Origin: CAYTKU01 sp964550845
GTDB lineage: Bacteria > Patescibacteriota > Patescibacteriia > Magasanikbacterales > UBA922
NCBI GenBank assembly: GCA_964550845.1
Contig: CAZKAD010000024.1
Coordinates: forward strand, 1 to 13,525
Direction: 5' to 3'
Length of the DNA stretch: 13,525 nt
Position numbers and translations under genes: made by a program
Notes under the pieces: generated by a model
What the model saw: only the letters and a program-made list of their open reading frames with translations
What the model was told of the DNA's origin: nothing
The model's database searches: none
In this document: positions 1 to 5,359 of the stretch, piece after piece
Layout of the letters: every line of letters starts with the position of its first letter
How positions within the stretch are numbered: position 1 is the first letter of the stretch

Positions 1-40
1 TGAGCATCAGCATCTCCACTTCAAAACCGAAAAGCTTCAT
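1..40 (-). CDS. Start of an unidentified protein, cut by the window edge
   Basis: An ATG at 40-38 on the minus strand opens a frame reading MKLFGFEVEMLML before the left edge cuts it. Upstream lies AAAGGGG, about 7 nt from the ATG, which is a good Shine-Dalgarno and rare in this window. The gene follows the peptidase gene at 111-1178 in the same direction after a gap of 70 nt, so it may be co-transcribed with it. Thirteen residues are too few to name a family. It could also be a chance frame, but the ribosome site and the position favour a real gene. Confidence 0.45.
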   Translation of the reverse strand, partial: MKLFGFEVEMLML

Positions 41-72
41 CAGTATTCCCCTTTGACTTCGAAAAAGACGAA

Positions 73-99
73 GGAAAGACAAGAAAATTCTTATCTTCC
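73..99 (-). terminator. Weak possible terminator after the peptidase gene
   Basis: Read on the minus strand, GGAAGATAAGAA (99-88) can pair with the following TTCTTGTCTTTCC (85-73), with one bulge and a G-T pair. A broken T-rich stretch (TTCGTCTTTTTC) follows. The stem is AT-rich and the T-tract is interrupted, so this is a weak terminator at best and may allow read-through into the gene at 40. Confidence 0.3.
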
Positions 100-110
100 C
101 CAGCCTCTTT

Positions 111-1178
111 TTAGGAAGCTAAAAAAGCGAGAAGAAAATTTTCTACTTTTTCTAAATCAGAGAGTAAGACTCTTTCATTGGGAGAATGAGTATCTACCAC
201 CCCATTACCAAGTACGGCCACATTTATTCCTTTGCCTTGAAAAATATTGGCATCTGATCCACCAAAAGAAAATGGTTCATATTTTGTTTGTATTTTTTGA
301 GCAACAAAGGATTGTTCAATGTTTTTTATCCACATATCATCGGGTGAATGAAAATAGCTGGGAATTTTGATATATTCTTTTTCAATAGATATGTTTATTC
401 CAAATTTTTCTTGGGTAATAGAGAGAATACGTTGAAAATCATCAAGCGTCTTTTCCAAATCTTTTTTATCGCGAATTTCTATTTCTACCTCTGCTTTATC
501 TGGAATAATATTCAAACAATCTTCTTTGCCAATCTGCGCAAAACCAACATTGGCCCTAGTATCTGAAAGTCCATTGAGGCTCAAAAGCCAAGAAGAAAGT
601 TCGTTGAAAGCAAGAAGAACATTTTTTGCTTTTTCAGGCCGAGCACTGTGTCCAGAAAGACCCGTGAAAGAGAGTTTTGCTCTCCAGAGGCCAGCTGATC
701 CAGAGAGAATCGTCCCAAGTGGAAAAGGAAGATCAAAACTCATTCCCTGTGAGCTTTGAATTGGAAAGTTATTATTTGTTACAATAAAATTTGCACCATG
801 GCAACCATTTTCTTCTTGTACGGTAAAAAGACATTCAAAAGCTCTGCCAGGCTTCTCTTGCATTTTTTGTATGACAGAAAGTATAACAGCCACTGATGCT
901 TTGTCATCAAGTCCAAGAATGCTGCTGTTACTCGAAGACACGATTCCATTTTCTATTTTTGGAATTGGGATAATGCCATTACTTACTGTATCCATATGGG
1001 CTGTGAGAAGTATTGGCTCACCTGTGCCTGGCATAGATACAAAAATATTTCCGAGTGTATCTGTTTGTGGGTTCATTCCAATACGAGAAAGAAAGTTTTG
1101 GATATATATGTGTACGGTAGATTCTTGGGTAGATGGTGTATGGAATGAAAGAAGTTCTAAAAGAGTTTGTTGGAGCAT
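111..1178 (-). CDS. M20-family metallopeptidase, PepT-like (di-zinc amino/tripeptidase)
   Basis: A cytoplasmic di-zinc peptidase of 355 residues with no signal peptide. The family signatures are present in order: HMD (His61 zinc ligand, Asp63), LGLDDK (Asp91 bridging ligand), QEE (Glu122 general base, Glu123 ligand), SFD (Asp149 ligand), GHSARP (His177, of the lid and dimerisation domain inserted at roughly 165-270), GGSDAN (306-311) and the last ligand His331 in DTHSP. The family removes N-terminal residues from short peptides. PepT-type tripeptidase fits best, but a related M20 carboxypeptidase cannot be excluded. The ATG at 1178 has no clear Shine-Dalgarno. Its own promoter lies at 1351-1322 and a leader-peptide attenuator (1311-1198) sits between promoter and gene, so expression probably rises when charged Thr- or Trp-tRNA is scarce. 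That would suit recycling amino acids from peptides in an organism likely to be auxotrophic. Confidence 0.88.
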   Translation of the reverse strand: MLQQTLLELLSFHTPSTQESTVHIYIQNFLSRIGMNPQTDTLGNIFVSMPGTGEPILLTAHMDTVSNGIIPIPKIENGIVSSSNSSILGLDDKASVAVILSVIQKMQEKPGRAFECLFTVQEENGCHGANFIVTNNNFPIQSSQGMSFDLPFPLGTILSGSAGLWRAKLSFTGLSGHSARPEKAKNVLLAFNELSSWLLSLNGLSDTRANVGFAQIGKEDCLNIIPDKAEVEIEIRDKKDLEKTLDDFQRILSITQEKFGINISIEKEYIKIPSYFHSPDDMWIKNIEQSFVAQKIQTKYEPFSFGGSDANIFQGKGINVAVLGNGVVDTHSPNERVLLSDLEKVENFLLAFLAS

Positions 1179-1197
1179 ATTGTTTATAAAATGATTA

Positions 1198-1226
1198 AAA
1201 AATCACCCAGCTGAAGGGTGATTTTT
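1198..1226 (-). terminator. Attenuator terminator (region 3:4) ahead of the peptidase gene
   Basis: On the minus strand AAAAATCACCC (1226-1216) pairs perfectly with GGGTGATTTTT (1208-1198) around the seven-base loop TTCAGCT. The descending arm ends in six T residues, a canonical intrinsic terminator. It lies only 19 nt before the peptidase ATG. It would stop both read-through from the pilin operon and transcripts from the promoter at 1351-1322. The loop and ascending arm contain CTTCAGC (1216-1210), complementary to GCTGAAG (1256-1250) upstream, which allows an alternative antiterminator. Confidence 0.85.
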
Positions 1227-1278
1227 GAAAATGTATATCAAAACCACAACTTCAGCAAAGTGCTGATGTTGTAGTGGT
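1210..1278 (-). promoter_or_regulatory. Alternative leader RNA folds: 1:2 hairpin and 2:3 antiterminator
   Basis: Region 1 (1278-1261) pairs with region 2 (1257-1243): ACCAC/GTGGT, AAC/GTT and TCAGCA/TGCTGA, with a three-base bulge and one mismatch. Region 2 can instead pair with region 3 (1222-1210): GCTGAAG with CTTCAGC (7 bp), then a small internal loop, then GTGGT with ATCAC (5 bp including one G-U). The 2:3 fold uses bases needed for the terminator stem at 1226-1198. The two folds are therefore mutually exclusive, as in trp and thr attenuators. Region 1 overlaps the Thr codons of the leader peptide, and the leader stop codon lies in region 2. Confidence 0.75.
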
Positions 1279-1311
1279 GGTCCAAATTTGTGAGTATTGT
1301 TGTTTTTTCAT
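1252..1311 (-). CDS. Leader peptide with Trp and a run of five Thr codons
   Basis: An ATG at 1311 opens a 19-codon frame, MKKQQYSQIWTTTTTSALC, ending in TGA at 1254-1252. Trp10 is TGG at 1284-1282, and the five Thr codons (ACC ACC ACT ACA ACA) occupy 1281-1267. The ATG starts 10 nt after the -10 box, so the transcript would be nearly leaderless. The peptide itself needs no function: a ribosome stalled at codons 10-12 would cover region 1 and free region 2 to form the antiterminator. A ribosome that reaches the stop codon covers region 2 and lets the terminator form. Codon content, stop position and RNA folds all fit a classical attenuator. The identity of the sensed amino acid (Thr, perhaps Trp) is inferred. 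Confidence 0.75.
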   Translation of the reverse strand: MKKQQYSQIWTTTTTSALC

Positions 1312-1321
1312 ATCTGAAGTT

Positions 1322-1351
1322 ACTATAACAGATCTTCGAAAATATTGTCAA
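1322..1351 (-). promoter_or_regulatory. Sigma70-type promoter of the leader peptide and peptidase gene
   Basis: On the minus strand TTGACA (1351-1346) is separated by 18 nt from TATAGT (1327-1322). This is a perfect -35 and a near-perfect -10. It begins 4 nt after the stop codon of the last pilin-like gene. Transcription should start near 1315, only a few bases before the leader-peptide ATG at 1311. Confidence 0.8.
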
Positions 1352-1355
1352 GAAA

Positions 1356-1904
1356 TTAATTTTCTAAGTCACAAGTTCCGTCTGGAAGGTAGTTACAGTC
1401 ATATCCAGTGAAAGGATTGGTATCATCAAAGTTTGGACTATCGTAGCGACGGCGATCTTCTTCAATAATTGTACAATTGCGATCACCATTTTCACCTGGA
1501 GAGCAAGGACCTTCATCTCCTTGCACAAGCTTTGTGACAAAAATAGTAATGCTGTAGGCACTAAGGATAATCACGAGACCAATAACTGCATGCTGGATGA
1601 CTTTTTTTCCTTCTGCAATTTTGTCTTCAGAACCCGCTGACATGAAGATAAGTGTTCCACCATATATAATATAGCCAAGCAGAAGGATACCAACAATTCC
1701 AAGTAAGGCTTGAACAATACGTGCCACCACAGTGCGAGGGTCTTGTGCCTCACCAAATCCAGCGCCTTTATTCCCAGCAGCAGCATTGGTCTGGGCATTC
1801 ATGTCAGACATAAAACTCCCTTGCTGAGCAAGTGCTGGGGCTGGAGTTAAAATTGAGAACAGAGAAATTGCCAAGAAGATAAAAAGAAAAATTTTTTTAT
1901 ACAT
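1356..1904 (-). CDS. Pilin-like protein A (TrbC/VirB2-style, two-helix), last gene of the array
   Basis: A 182-residue exported membrane protein. A signal peptide (1-26) ends ALA before QQ. The helices are about 63-84 and 105-126, joined by a charged loop (88-104, SAGSEDKIAEGKK) predicted to face the cytoplasm. In VirB2-type pilins both tails are exported. Here the C-terminal tail (127-182) is acidic and has four cysteines (134, 144, 170, 178) that could form disulfides. The loop departs from the array consensus: IFMSAG replaces WMTAxG. It lies 19 nt downstream of the next member and is the promoter-distal gene. Function as a pilus subunit is inferred from family resemblance. Confidence 0.75.
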   Translation of the reverse strand: MYKKIFLFIFLAISLFSILTPAPALAQQGSFMSDMNAQTNAAAGNKGAGFGEAQDPRTVVARIVQALLGIVGILLLGYIIYGGTLIFMSAGSEDKIAEGKKVIQHAVIGLVIILSAYSITIFVTKLVQGDEGPCSPGENGDRNCTIIEEDRRRYDSPNFDDTNPFTGYDCNYLPDGTCDLEN

Positions 1905-1923
1905 AGAAAGGAAAAAGACTATT

Positions 1924-2418
1924 TTATTCTACATTGTTTCCCGTATCTTCAAAAAGACCATTATTTACATCGTCGCGAAGTTCGCGCCAGTGAAGTCCAT
2001 CATTTGTGTCTTGAGGTTGTTCATTTGTGACGTGTACAGCCGATCTGCCAATAAAAGATGTAAGACTATAGGCTCCGAGGGTAAGTGAGAGGCCAATCAC
2101 TGCGGCTGTAATGGTTTTTTTTGCTTTTTCTACTTTACTTTCGTCGCCTGCTGCTGTCAAAAGAGTATAGCCAGAATAGACTATCAAAATGGTAAAGGTA
2201 ATACCGACAATACTAAGGAGTACTTTTATGACCCCTGCAATAATTGTCCGAGGATCTTCTTTCCCAATTCCAGCAGCATTTGATCCGGTATTAATATTTC
2301 TGGTGATTTGAGATTTTAAATCTGGCGGAGTTTGTGCGTGAATAGGAGTCGTATAGGCACAAGAAAACAGACAGGTAAGTGAAACAAAGAAGAACAATTT
2401 TTTTGCAAAAAAAGACAT
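1924..2418 (-). CDS. Pilin-like protein B
   Basis: A 164-residue member of the array. I place the start at the ATG at 2418, four bases after the stop of the preceding gene, because MSFFAKKLFFF begins a normal signal peptide. The in-frame ATG at 2442 would add a charged MPHRKTNP and overlap the preceding gene. Cleavage is likely at about residue 28 (IHA before QT). Helices are near 58-82 and 104-124, with loop TAAGDESKVEKAKK. The exported C-terminal tail (125-164) is hydrophilic, acidic and free of cysteine. The DNA for the loop (2123-2159) is identical over 37 bases to that of the neighbouring gene C, pointing to recent duplication or gene conversion. Confidence 0.75.
   Translation of the reverse strand: MSFFAKKLFFFVSLTCLFSCAYTTPIHAQTPPDLKSQITRNINTGSNAAGIGKEDPRTIIAGVIKVLLSIVGITFTILIVYSGYTLLTAAGDESKVEKAKKTITAAVIGLSLTLGAYSLTSFIGRSAVHVTNEQPQDTNDGLHWRELRDDVNNGLFEDTGNNVE
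2123..2159. repeat. 37-bp exact direct repeat, copy 1 (pilin gene B)
   Basis: These 37 bases are identical to 2541-2577. They encode the cytoplasmic loop TAAGDESKVEKA of pilin-like protein B. Flanking sequence diverges sharply on both sides. Confidence 0.9.
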
Positions 2419-2422
2419 AGGA

Positions 2423-2812
2423 TTAGTTTTGCGATGGGGCAATAGTTTTGTCTACAACTTTGTTTACCACAAAAGTAGTAATGCCATAAGCACCAAGGGC
2501 AATTACCAGGCCAATAACAGCTGAGCGAAGAATATTTTGGGCTTTTTCTACTTTACTTTCGTCGCCTGCTGCTGTCATCCACAAAAATCCGGCATATACA
2601 GTAAGCCCGAGGAAAATCGTTCCGACTAAAGAAAGTGCTGCACGTATTACTACACCAATGGTTTCTGAGAGTGTTGTTTCATCGGTATTTTTATCAAAAC
2701 CCGCCTGGGTCGCAGCATTTTCTGTATATTTTGTGCCGAGATTAATCGCAAATGCCGTTGTAGGAAGGATCAGAATACTGAGAAGTGAGACCAAAAGAAG
2801 AAGTTTTTTCAT
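2423..2812 (-). CDS. Pilin-like protein C
   Basis: A minimal 129-residue member. The signal peptide (1-22) ends AFA before IN. Helices are near 53-76 and 97-118, with the loop WMTAAGDESKVEKAQ, which is the array consensus. The C-terminal tail is only about ten residues (DKTIAPSQN), and there are no cysteines after the signal peptide. Small size and a conserved core make it look like a plain structural subunit. There is no Shine-Dalgarno; the ATG is preceded by a pyrimidine-rich stretch (TTTCTCTTCT). It sits 15 nt after gene D. Confidence 0.78.
   Translation of the reverse strand: MKKLLLLVSLLSILILPTTAFAINLGTKYTENAATQAGFDKNTDETTLSETIGVVIRAALSLVGTIFLGLTVYAGFLWMTAAGDESKVEKAQNILRSAVIGLVIALGAYGITTFVVNKVVDKTIAPSQN
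2541..2577. repeat. 37-bp exact direct repeat, copy 2 (pilin gene C)
   Basis: Identical to 2123-2159, in the same orientation and the same coding position (cytoplasmic loop) of the neighbouring paralogue. Confidence 0.9.
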
Positions 2813-2827
2813 AGAAGAGAAATGTTA

Positions 2828-3343
2828 TTAACGTCCACCTTGTGGAGCCTGACAAACCCCGCTATCACACTGGGCAATACAAGCGTTTTGATCTGGTCGT
2901 CTGGCGCAGGCATCAATACAGCGGTTACAAGGAGTATCAACCATTTCTGGACCATTACCACTTGGGTCACCGCCTTGGGGGCCACCACTGAATTTGCTCG
3001 TGACCAAGGTCGTAATAGCATAGGCACTGAGTGTAAGAATCAGACCAATAATAGCACTGGTGACAATTTTTTTGGCTTTTTCAATTTGTGATTCTTCTCC
3101 TTGAGCTGTCATCCAGAGGTATCCGGCATAGACCATAAGGCCTAAGAATATAATACCTACGAGCTGCAAGGCAGTATTAATAATTTGTCCTGTAATATTT
3201 CCAATGTCTCCTTCTTCGTATCCTGCTGCGGTTTTGGCTGGTACCAAAAAATCGTCAGCACTATTGAGATTTCCAATAGCTTGCGCTGATGCAAAAGGAA
3301 GAGTTATTGTAAAAATAAGTCCAACCAAGATACTTTTATACAT
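2828..3343 (-). CDS. Pilin-like protein D with six-cysteine C-terminal tail
   Basis: A 171-residue member. The signal peptide (1-20) ends ASA before QA. Helices are near 55-77 and 96-115, with the loop WMTAQGEESQIEKAKK. After helix 2 comes a Gly/Pro linker (119-132) and then six cysteines at 139, 142, 146, 155, 159 and 164. The inner four form a twin CX3C pattern (142-146 and 155-159), which elsewhere marks a disulfide-pinned helical hairpin. The tail is predicted to be outside the membrane. Gene E next door has the same arrangement, so the tail type is shared by neighbours. The start is the ATG after the pyrimidine tract TTTTTTTCT; there is no Shine-Dalgarno. Confidence 0.76.
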   Translation of the reverse strand: MYKSILVGLIFTITLPFASAQAIGNLNSADDFLVPAKTAAGYEEGDIGNITGQIINTALQLVGIIFLGLMVYAGYLWMTAQGEESQIEKAKKIVTSAIIGLILTLSAYAITTLVTSKFSGGPQGGDPSGNGPEMVDTPCNRCIDACARRPDQNACIAQCDSGVCQAPQGGR

Positions 3344-3352
3344 AGAAAAAAA

Positions 3353-3877
3353 TTAATTGTTGGCTTGTTGAATACAGTAATTAAACGAACTATCGCATGC
3401 TTGTTGACAGGCTGCTCTTGCGGCATCATTTGGCCCGGCACTATTAGAGCAGTTTGCCAGACAAGACGTGAGCGAATCCCCGCAAGCTTGTCCTGGTCCA
3501 CCAGAGGTTCTACTGATAAGATTTTCTGTGATGAATGTTGTTGCGGCGTATGCTCCCAAAATAATTGCTATTCCAATTGAAGCTGCAATAATTGTTTCTT
3601 TGGCTTTGGTGATTTTATCTTCTTCTCCGCGGGCCGTCATCCAGGTAAATCCACCATAGATCATGAGTCCAAGAAAGACGGTTCCAACAAGTAGTAAGGC
3701 TGCTTGTATAAATCTTCCGGTTGATGTTTGAATGTTGTCAGTAGATAACCCCGTTGGCTTTACTGCATTTCCAAGAAAGTTCGTTGAAGCATCGATAGTT
3801 TTGTAGGCAAAAGCATTAGAAAAAATTCCAATACAACCAACCAATGCTATTACAAGGGTAATGGCTATTTTTTTCAT
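3353..3877 (-). CDS. Pilin-like protein E with twin CX3C C-terminal tail
   Basis: A 174-residue member. I choose the ATG at 3877 because MKKIAITLVIAL starts a normal signal peptide (cleavage after AFA, residue 24). The ATG at 3907 would add MLVSLNRTDF and overlap gene F. Helices are near 57-78 and 98-117, with loop WMTARGEEDKITKAKE. The exported tail has cysteines at 132, 139, 143, 157, 161 and 168, spaced symmetrically as C-x6-C-x3-C-x13-C-x3-C-x6-C. That is a twin CX3C helical-hairpin pattern. With gene D it forms a pair whose tails look built for oxidative folding outside the cell. Whether the tail caps a pilus or binds a partner is unknown. Confidence 0.76.
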   Translation of the reverse strand: MKKIAITLVIALVGCIGIFSNAFAYKTIDASTNFLGNAVKPTGLSTDNIQTSTGRFIQAALLLVGTVFLGLMIYGGFTWMTARGEEDKITKAKETIIAASIGIAIILGAYAATTFITENLISRTSGGPGQACGDSLTSCLANCSNSAGPNDAARAACQQACDSSFNYCIQQANN

Positions 3878-3900
3878 AAAGTCCGTACGGTTTAAAGAAA

Positions 3901-4359
3901 CTAACATCCTTCAAAATCAGGGTTAGCTTCACAAAAAACTGCATTATCTTCTTCTGTAATTTCAATTGGAGCATTCGGATCAGTACTAATAACACTGGTA
4001 GTAACATAATTGGTAATGGCGTATGAAGCAAGGATTACAATAATTCCGATGACGGCTCCAATAATGGTATCTTGAGCTTTTTTTACTTGTCCTTCGTCTC
4101 CATGAGCTGTCATCCACAGAAATCCACCATACACCATGAGAATAAAGAAGATAACTGAAATCATCGATAGTGCGGTACCAATAATATTACCCGCAATAGT
4201 AGGTACGTCTTGGGGAGTTCCATTTTTCAAAAGTCCTGATTGTTTTGCTGTGGTATTGAGACCATATGGATCAGTTTGTGCGATAACCATTTGTCCTGAA
4301 AAAAGTCCGCACAGTGCGAAGAGAGAAACAATGACGGAAATAATTCGTGTATATTTCAT
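3901..4359 (-). CDS. Pilin-like protein F
   Basis: A 152-residue member. The signal peptide (1-27) ends VIA before QT. Helices are near 60-80 and 101-120, with the loop WMTAHGDEGQVKKAQ. The acidic C-terminal tail (126-152) ends in two cysteines (143 and 152, the last residue), which could form one disulfide or link to another subunit. It ends in TAG, unlike most neighbours. It lies 20 nt after gene G and has no Shine-Dalgarno. Confidence 0.76.
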   Translation of the reverse strand: MKYTRIISVIVSLFALCGLFSGQMVIAQTDPYGLNTTAKQSGLLKNGTPQDVPTIAGNIIGTALSMISVIFFILMVYGGFLWMTAHGDEGQVKKAQDTIIGAVIGIIVILASYAITNYVTTSVISTDPNAPIEITEEDNAVFCEANPDFEGC

Positions 4360-4379
4360 AAAAATGAAAAGGAAACAGG

Positions 4380-4760
4380 TTAAATATTCAGGTCAACGCC
4401 TGCTGTTGATTTATACAAACTTGAAATAACAAAGGTTGTAATCGCGTACGCGCTCATGATGATAACCAGTCCGATAACAGCTGCTGTAATCATTTTTTTG
4501 GCTGTTGCAACATCGTCTTCATTGCCACCAGCAGTCATCCATTTGAATCCCGCATACATCATGATAATGGTTGTCAGTATTCCAAGAATACCAAGACCTG
4601 AACGGATAACACTCGCTGCTGTGACTCGAGGATCAGCTGAGCCAAGTCCTGTCTGTCTACCATATTCAAGGCCAATATCTACTTGCGCGGAGGCAAGAGT
4701 CGGCACTGAAAGTAAAGCGCAGGCAAAAAGAACAGAAAAAATGATATGCTTGATTTGCAT
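4380..4760 (-). CDS. Pilin-like protein G, close paralogue of H
   Basis: A compact 126-residue member. The signal peptide (1-25) ends ASA before QV. Helices are near 50-72 and 91-112, with the loop FKWMTAGGNEDDVATAKK. Tails are short and free of cysteine. It is closest to gene H: both have FKWMTAGGNED in the loop and a second helix of the form VIGLxIIMSAxAI, suggesting one arose from the other. It is separated from H by the only sizeable gap in the array (4761-4871), which contains a large stem-loop. Confidence 0.78.
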   Translation of the reverse strand: MQIKHIIFSVLFACALLSVPTLASAQVDIGLEYGRQTGLGSADPRVTAASVIRSGLGILGILTTIIMMYAGFKWMTAGGNEDDVATAKKMITAAVIGLVIIMSAYAITTFVISSLYKSTAGVDLNI

Positions 4761-4771
4761 AGAAAATTTTT

Positions 4772-4813
4772 AGTATTCGATAATCAGTATTCAGTAGCTT
4801 TACTGTCCACTGA
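4772..4813. repeat. Degenerate 7-bp periodic sequence
   Basis: AGTATTC occurs at 4772-4778 and again at 4786-4792, and AGTA recurs at 4793, so the phase is seven bases. Further weaker units (CCACTGA, TCAGAGA) follow towards the stem-loop. This resembles the heptad-type intergenic repeats seen in some bacterial genomes. It lies in the gap between pilin genes G and H and codes for nothing visible. Confidence 0.4.
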
Positions 4814-4819
4814 TCAGAG

Positions 4820-4866
4820 AATACGGAGGAGAGAAGGGGAATTCCCATAGCTTCTCTCCTCGTATT
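4820..4866. other. Large stem-loop between pilin genes H and G
   Basis: The arms 4820-4836 and 4851-4866 pair over 16 bp with one bulged G, around a 14-nt loop that begins with the perfect palindrome GGGAATTCCC (4837-4846). It starts 5 nt after the stop codon of gene H. Read on the minus strand it has no T-tract, so it is more likely an mRNA 3' stabiliser or processing site for the H transcript than a terminator. Read on the plus strand a T-rich tail (TCTTTTT) follows and it would terminate antisense transcription. Confidence 0.7.
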
Positions 4867-4871
4867 TCTTT

Positions 4872-5306
4872 TTAGAGTCCTTCAGGAAGTGGTTGATCTT
4901 GATCTGCTCCTGTTTGAGTAGCCAAAGAACCAATAACAAAGTTTGCAATAGCAAAGGCACTCATAATGATAGCCAAACCAATAACACCTGAAATGATCAT
5001 CTTACGAGCTTCACCAACTTTATCTTCGTTACCACCAGCAGTCATCCATTTGAATCCTCCAGCGAGGATAATACATACTGCGATGATACCAAGAAGGCTG
5101 AGACCAATTTTAATGATACCAGTAATGGTTTCAATAAGGGGTCTGTCTCCAATAGAGCCATCAAGTCCTTGTTGTACTCTTTCAATTCCGAAAGTATCAC
5201 CTTGGGCCATACTTACGTTAGGAGAAACAAGAGCCCCGAAAGCAAAAACAGCCACAAGCGCGATAACAGCTTTGTACTTGATCATTTTAGTTAATATTGT
5301 ATTCAC
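4872..5306 (-). CDS. Pilin-like protein H, candidate major subunit
   Basis: A member of about 144 residues. I place the start at GTG 5306, five bases after GGGGGTGA (5319-5312), a near-perfect match to the ribosome's anti-Shine-Dalgarno. The GTG at 5315 overlaps that site, and the ATG at 5285 is 26 nt away from it but remains possible. From the chosen start the signal peptide ends SMA before QG (about 34), and helices are near 63-83 and 103-124, with the loop FKWMTAGGNEDKVGEARK. Tails are short and free of cysteine. It is the only gene in the array with a strong ribosome site, and it is followed by a stem-loop that may protect its mRNA. Both features suggest higher output than the neighbours and a role as main filament subunit. 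That role is inferred. Confidence 0.76.
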   Translation of the reverse strand: MNTILTKMIKYKAVIALVAVFAFGALVSPNVSMAQGDTFGIERVQQGLDGSIGDRPLIETITGIIKIGLSLLGIIAVCIILAGGFKWMTAGGNEDKVGEARKMIISGVIGLAIIMSAFAIANFVIGSLATQTGADQDQPLPEGL

Positions 5307-5311
5307 ATGTC

Positions 5312-5319
5312 TCACCCCC
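5312..5319 (-). promoter_or_regulatory. Strong Shine-Dalgarno deciding the start of pilin gene H
   Basis: GGGGGTGA matches the consensus GGAGGTGA at seven of eight bases. The GTG at 5306-5304 follows after five bases, an ideal distance. All other genes in the array lack such a site. Confidence 0.7.
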
Positions 5320-5329
5320 TTTCATGGTT

Positions 5330-5359
5330 AGGATAAAAAATTTGAAAATTATTTTGCAA
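5330..5359 (-). promoter_or_regulatory. Weak possible promoter for pilin gene H
   Basis: TTGCAA (5359-5354) and TATCCT (5335-5330) are 18 nt apart on the minus strand; each matches four of six consensus bases. A start near 5323 would put the Shine-Dalgarno of gene H just inside the transcript. The region is AT-rich, so a chance match is likely. Confidence 0.25.

Noticed and set aside
526..1194. Plus-strand open frames opposite the peptidase gene
   Set aside because: They overlap a gene with all its catalytic residues intact, show no known motifs and have no promoter or ribosome site.
1198..1315. T-box or metabolite riboswitch upstream of the peptidase
   Set aside because: The leader is too short, has no T-box sequence, and is fully explained by a leader ORF plus alternative hairpins.
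2419..2442. Longer N-terminus for pilin-like protein B (ATG 2442), and likewise for E (3907), H (5315) and K (8302)
   Set aside because: Each adds charged or irrelevant residues ahead of a normal signal peptide. In B, E and K it also overlaps the upstream gene, and in H it overlaps the Shine-Dalgarno.
4820..4866. Stem-loop as the terminator dividing the pilin operon
   Set aside because: On the coding (minus) strand no T-tract follows the stem. The T-rich side faces the plus strand, where no gene ends.
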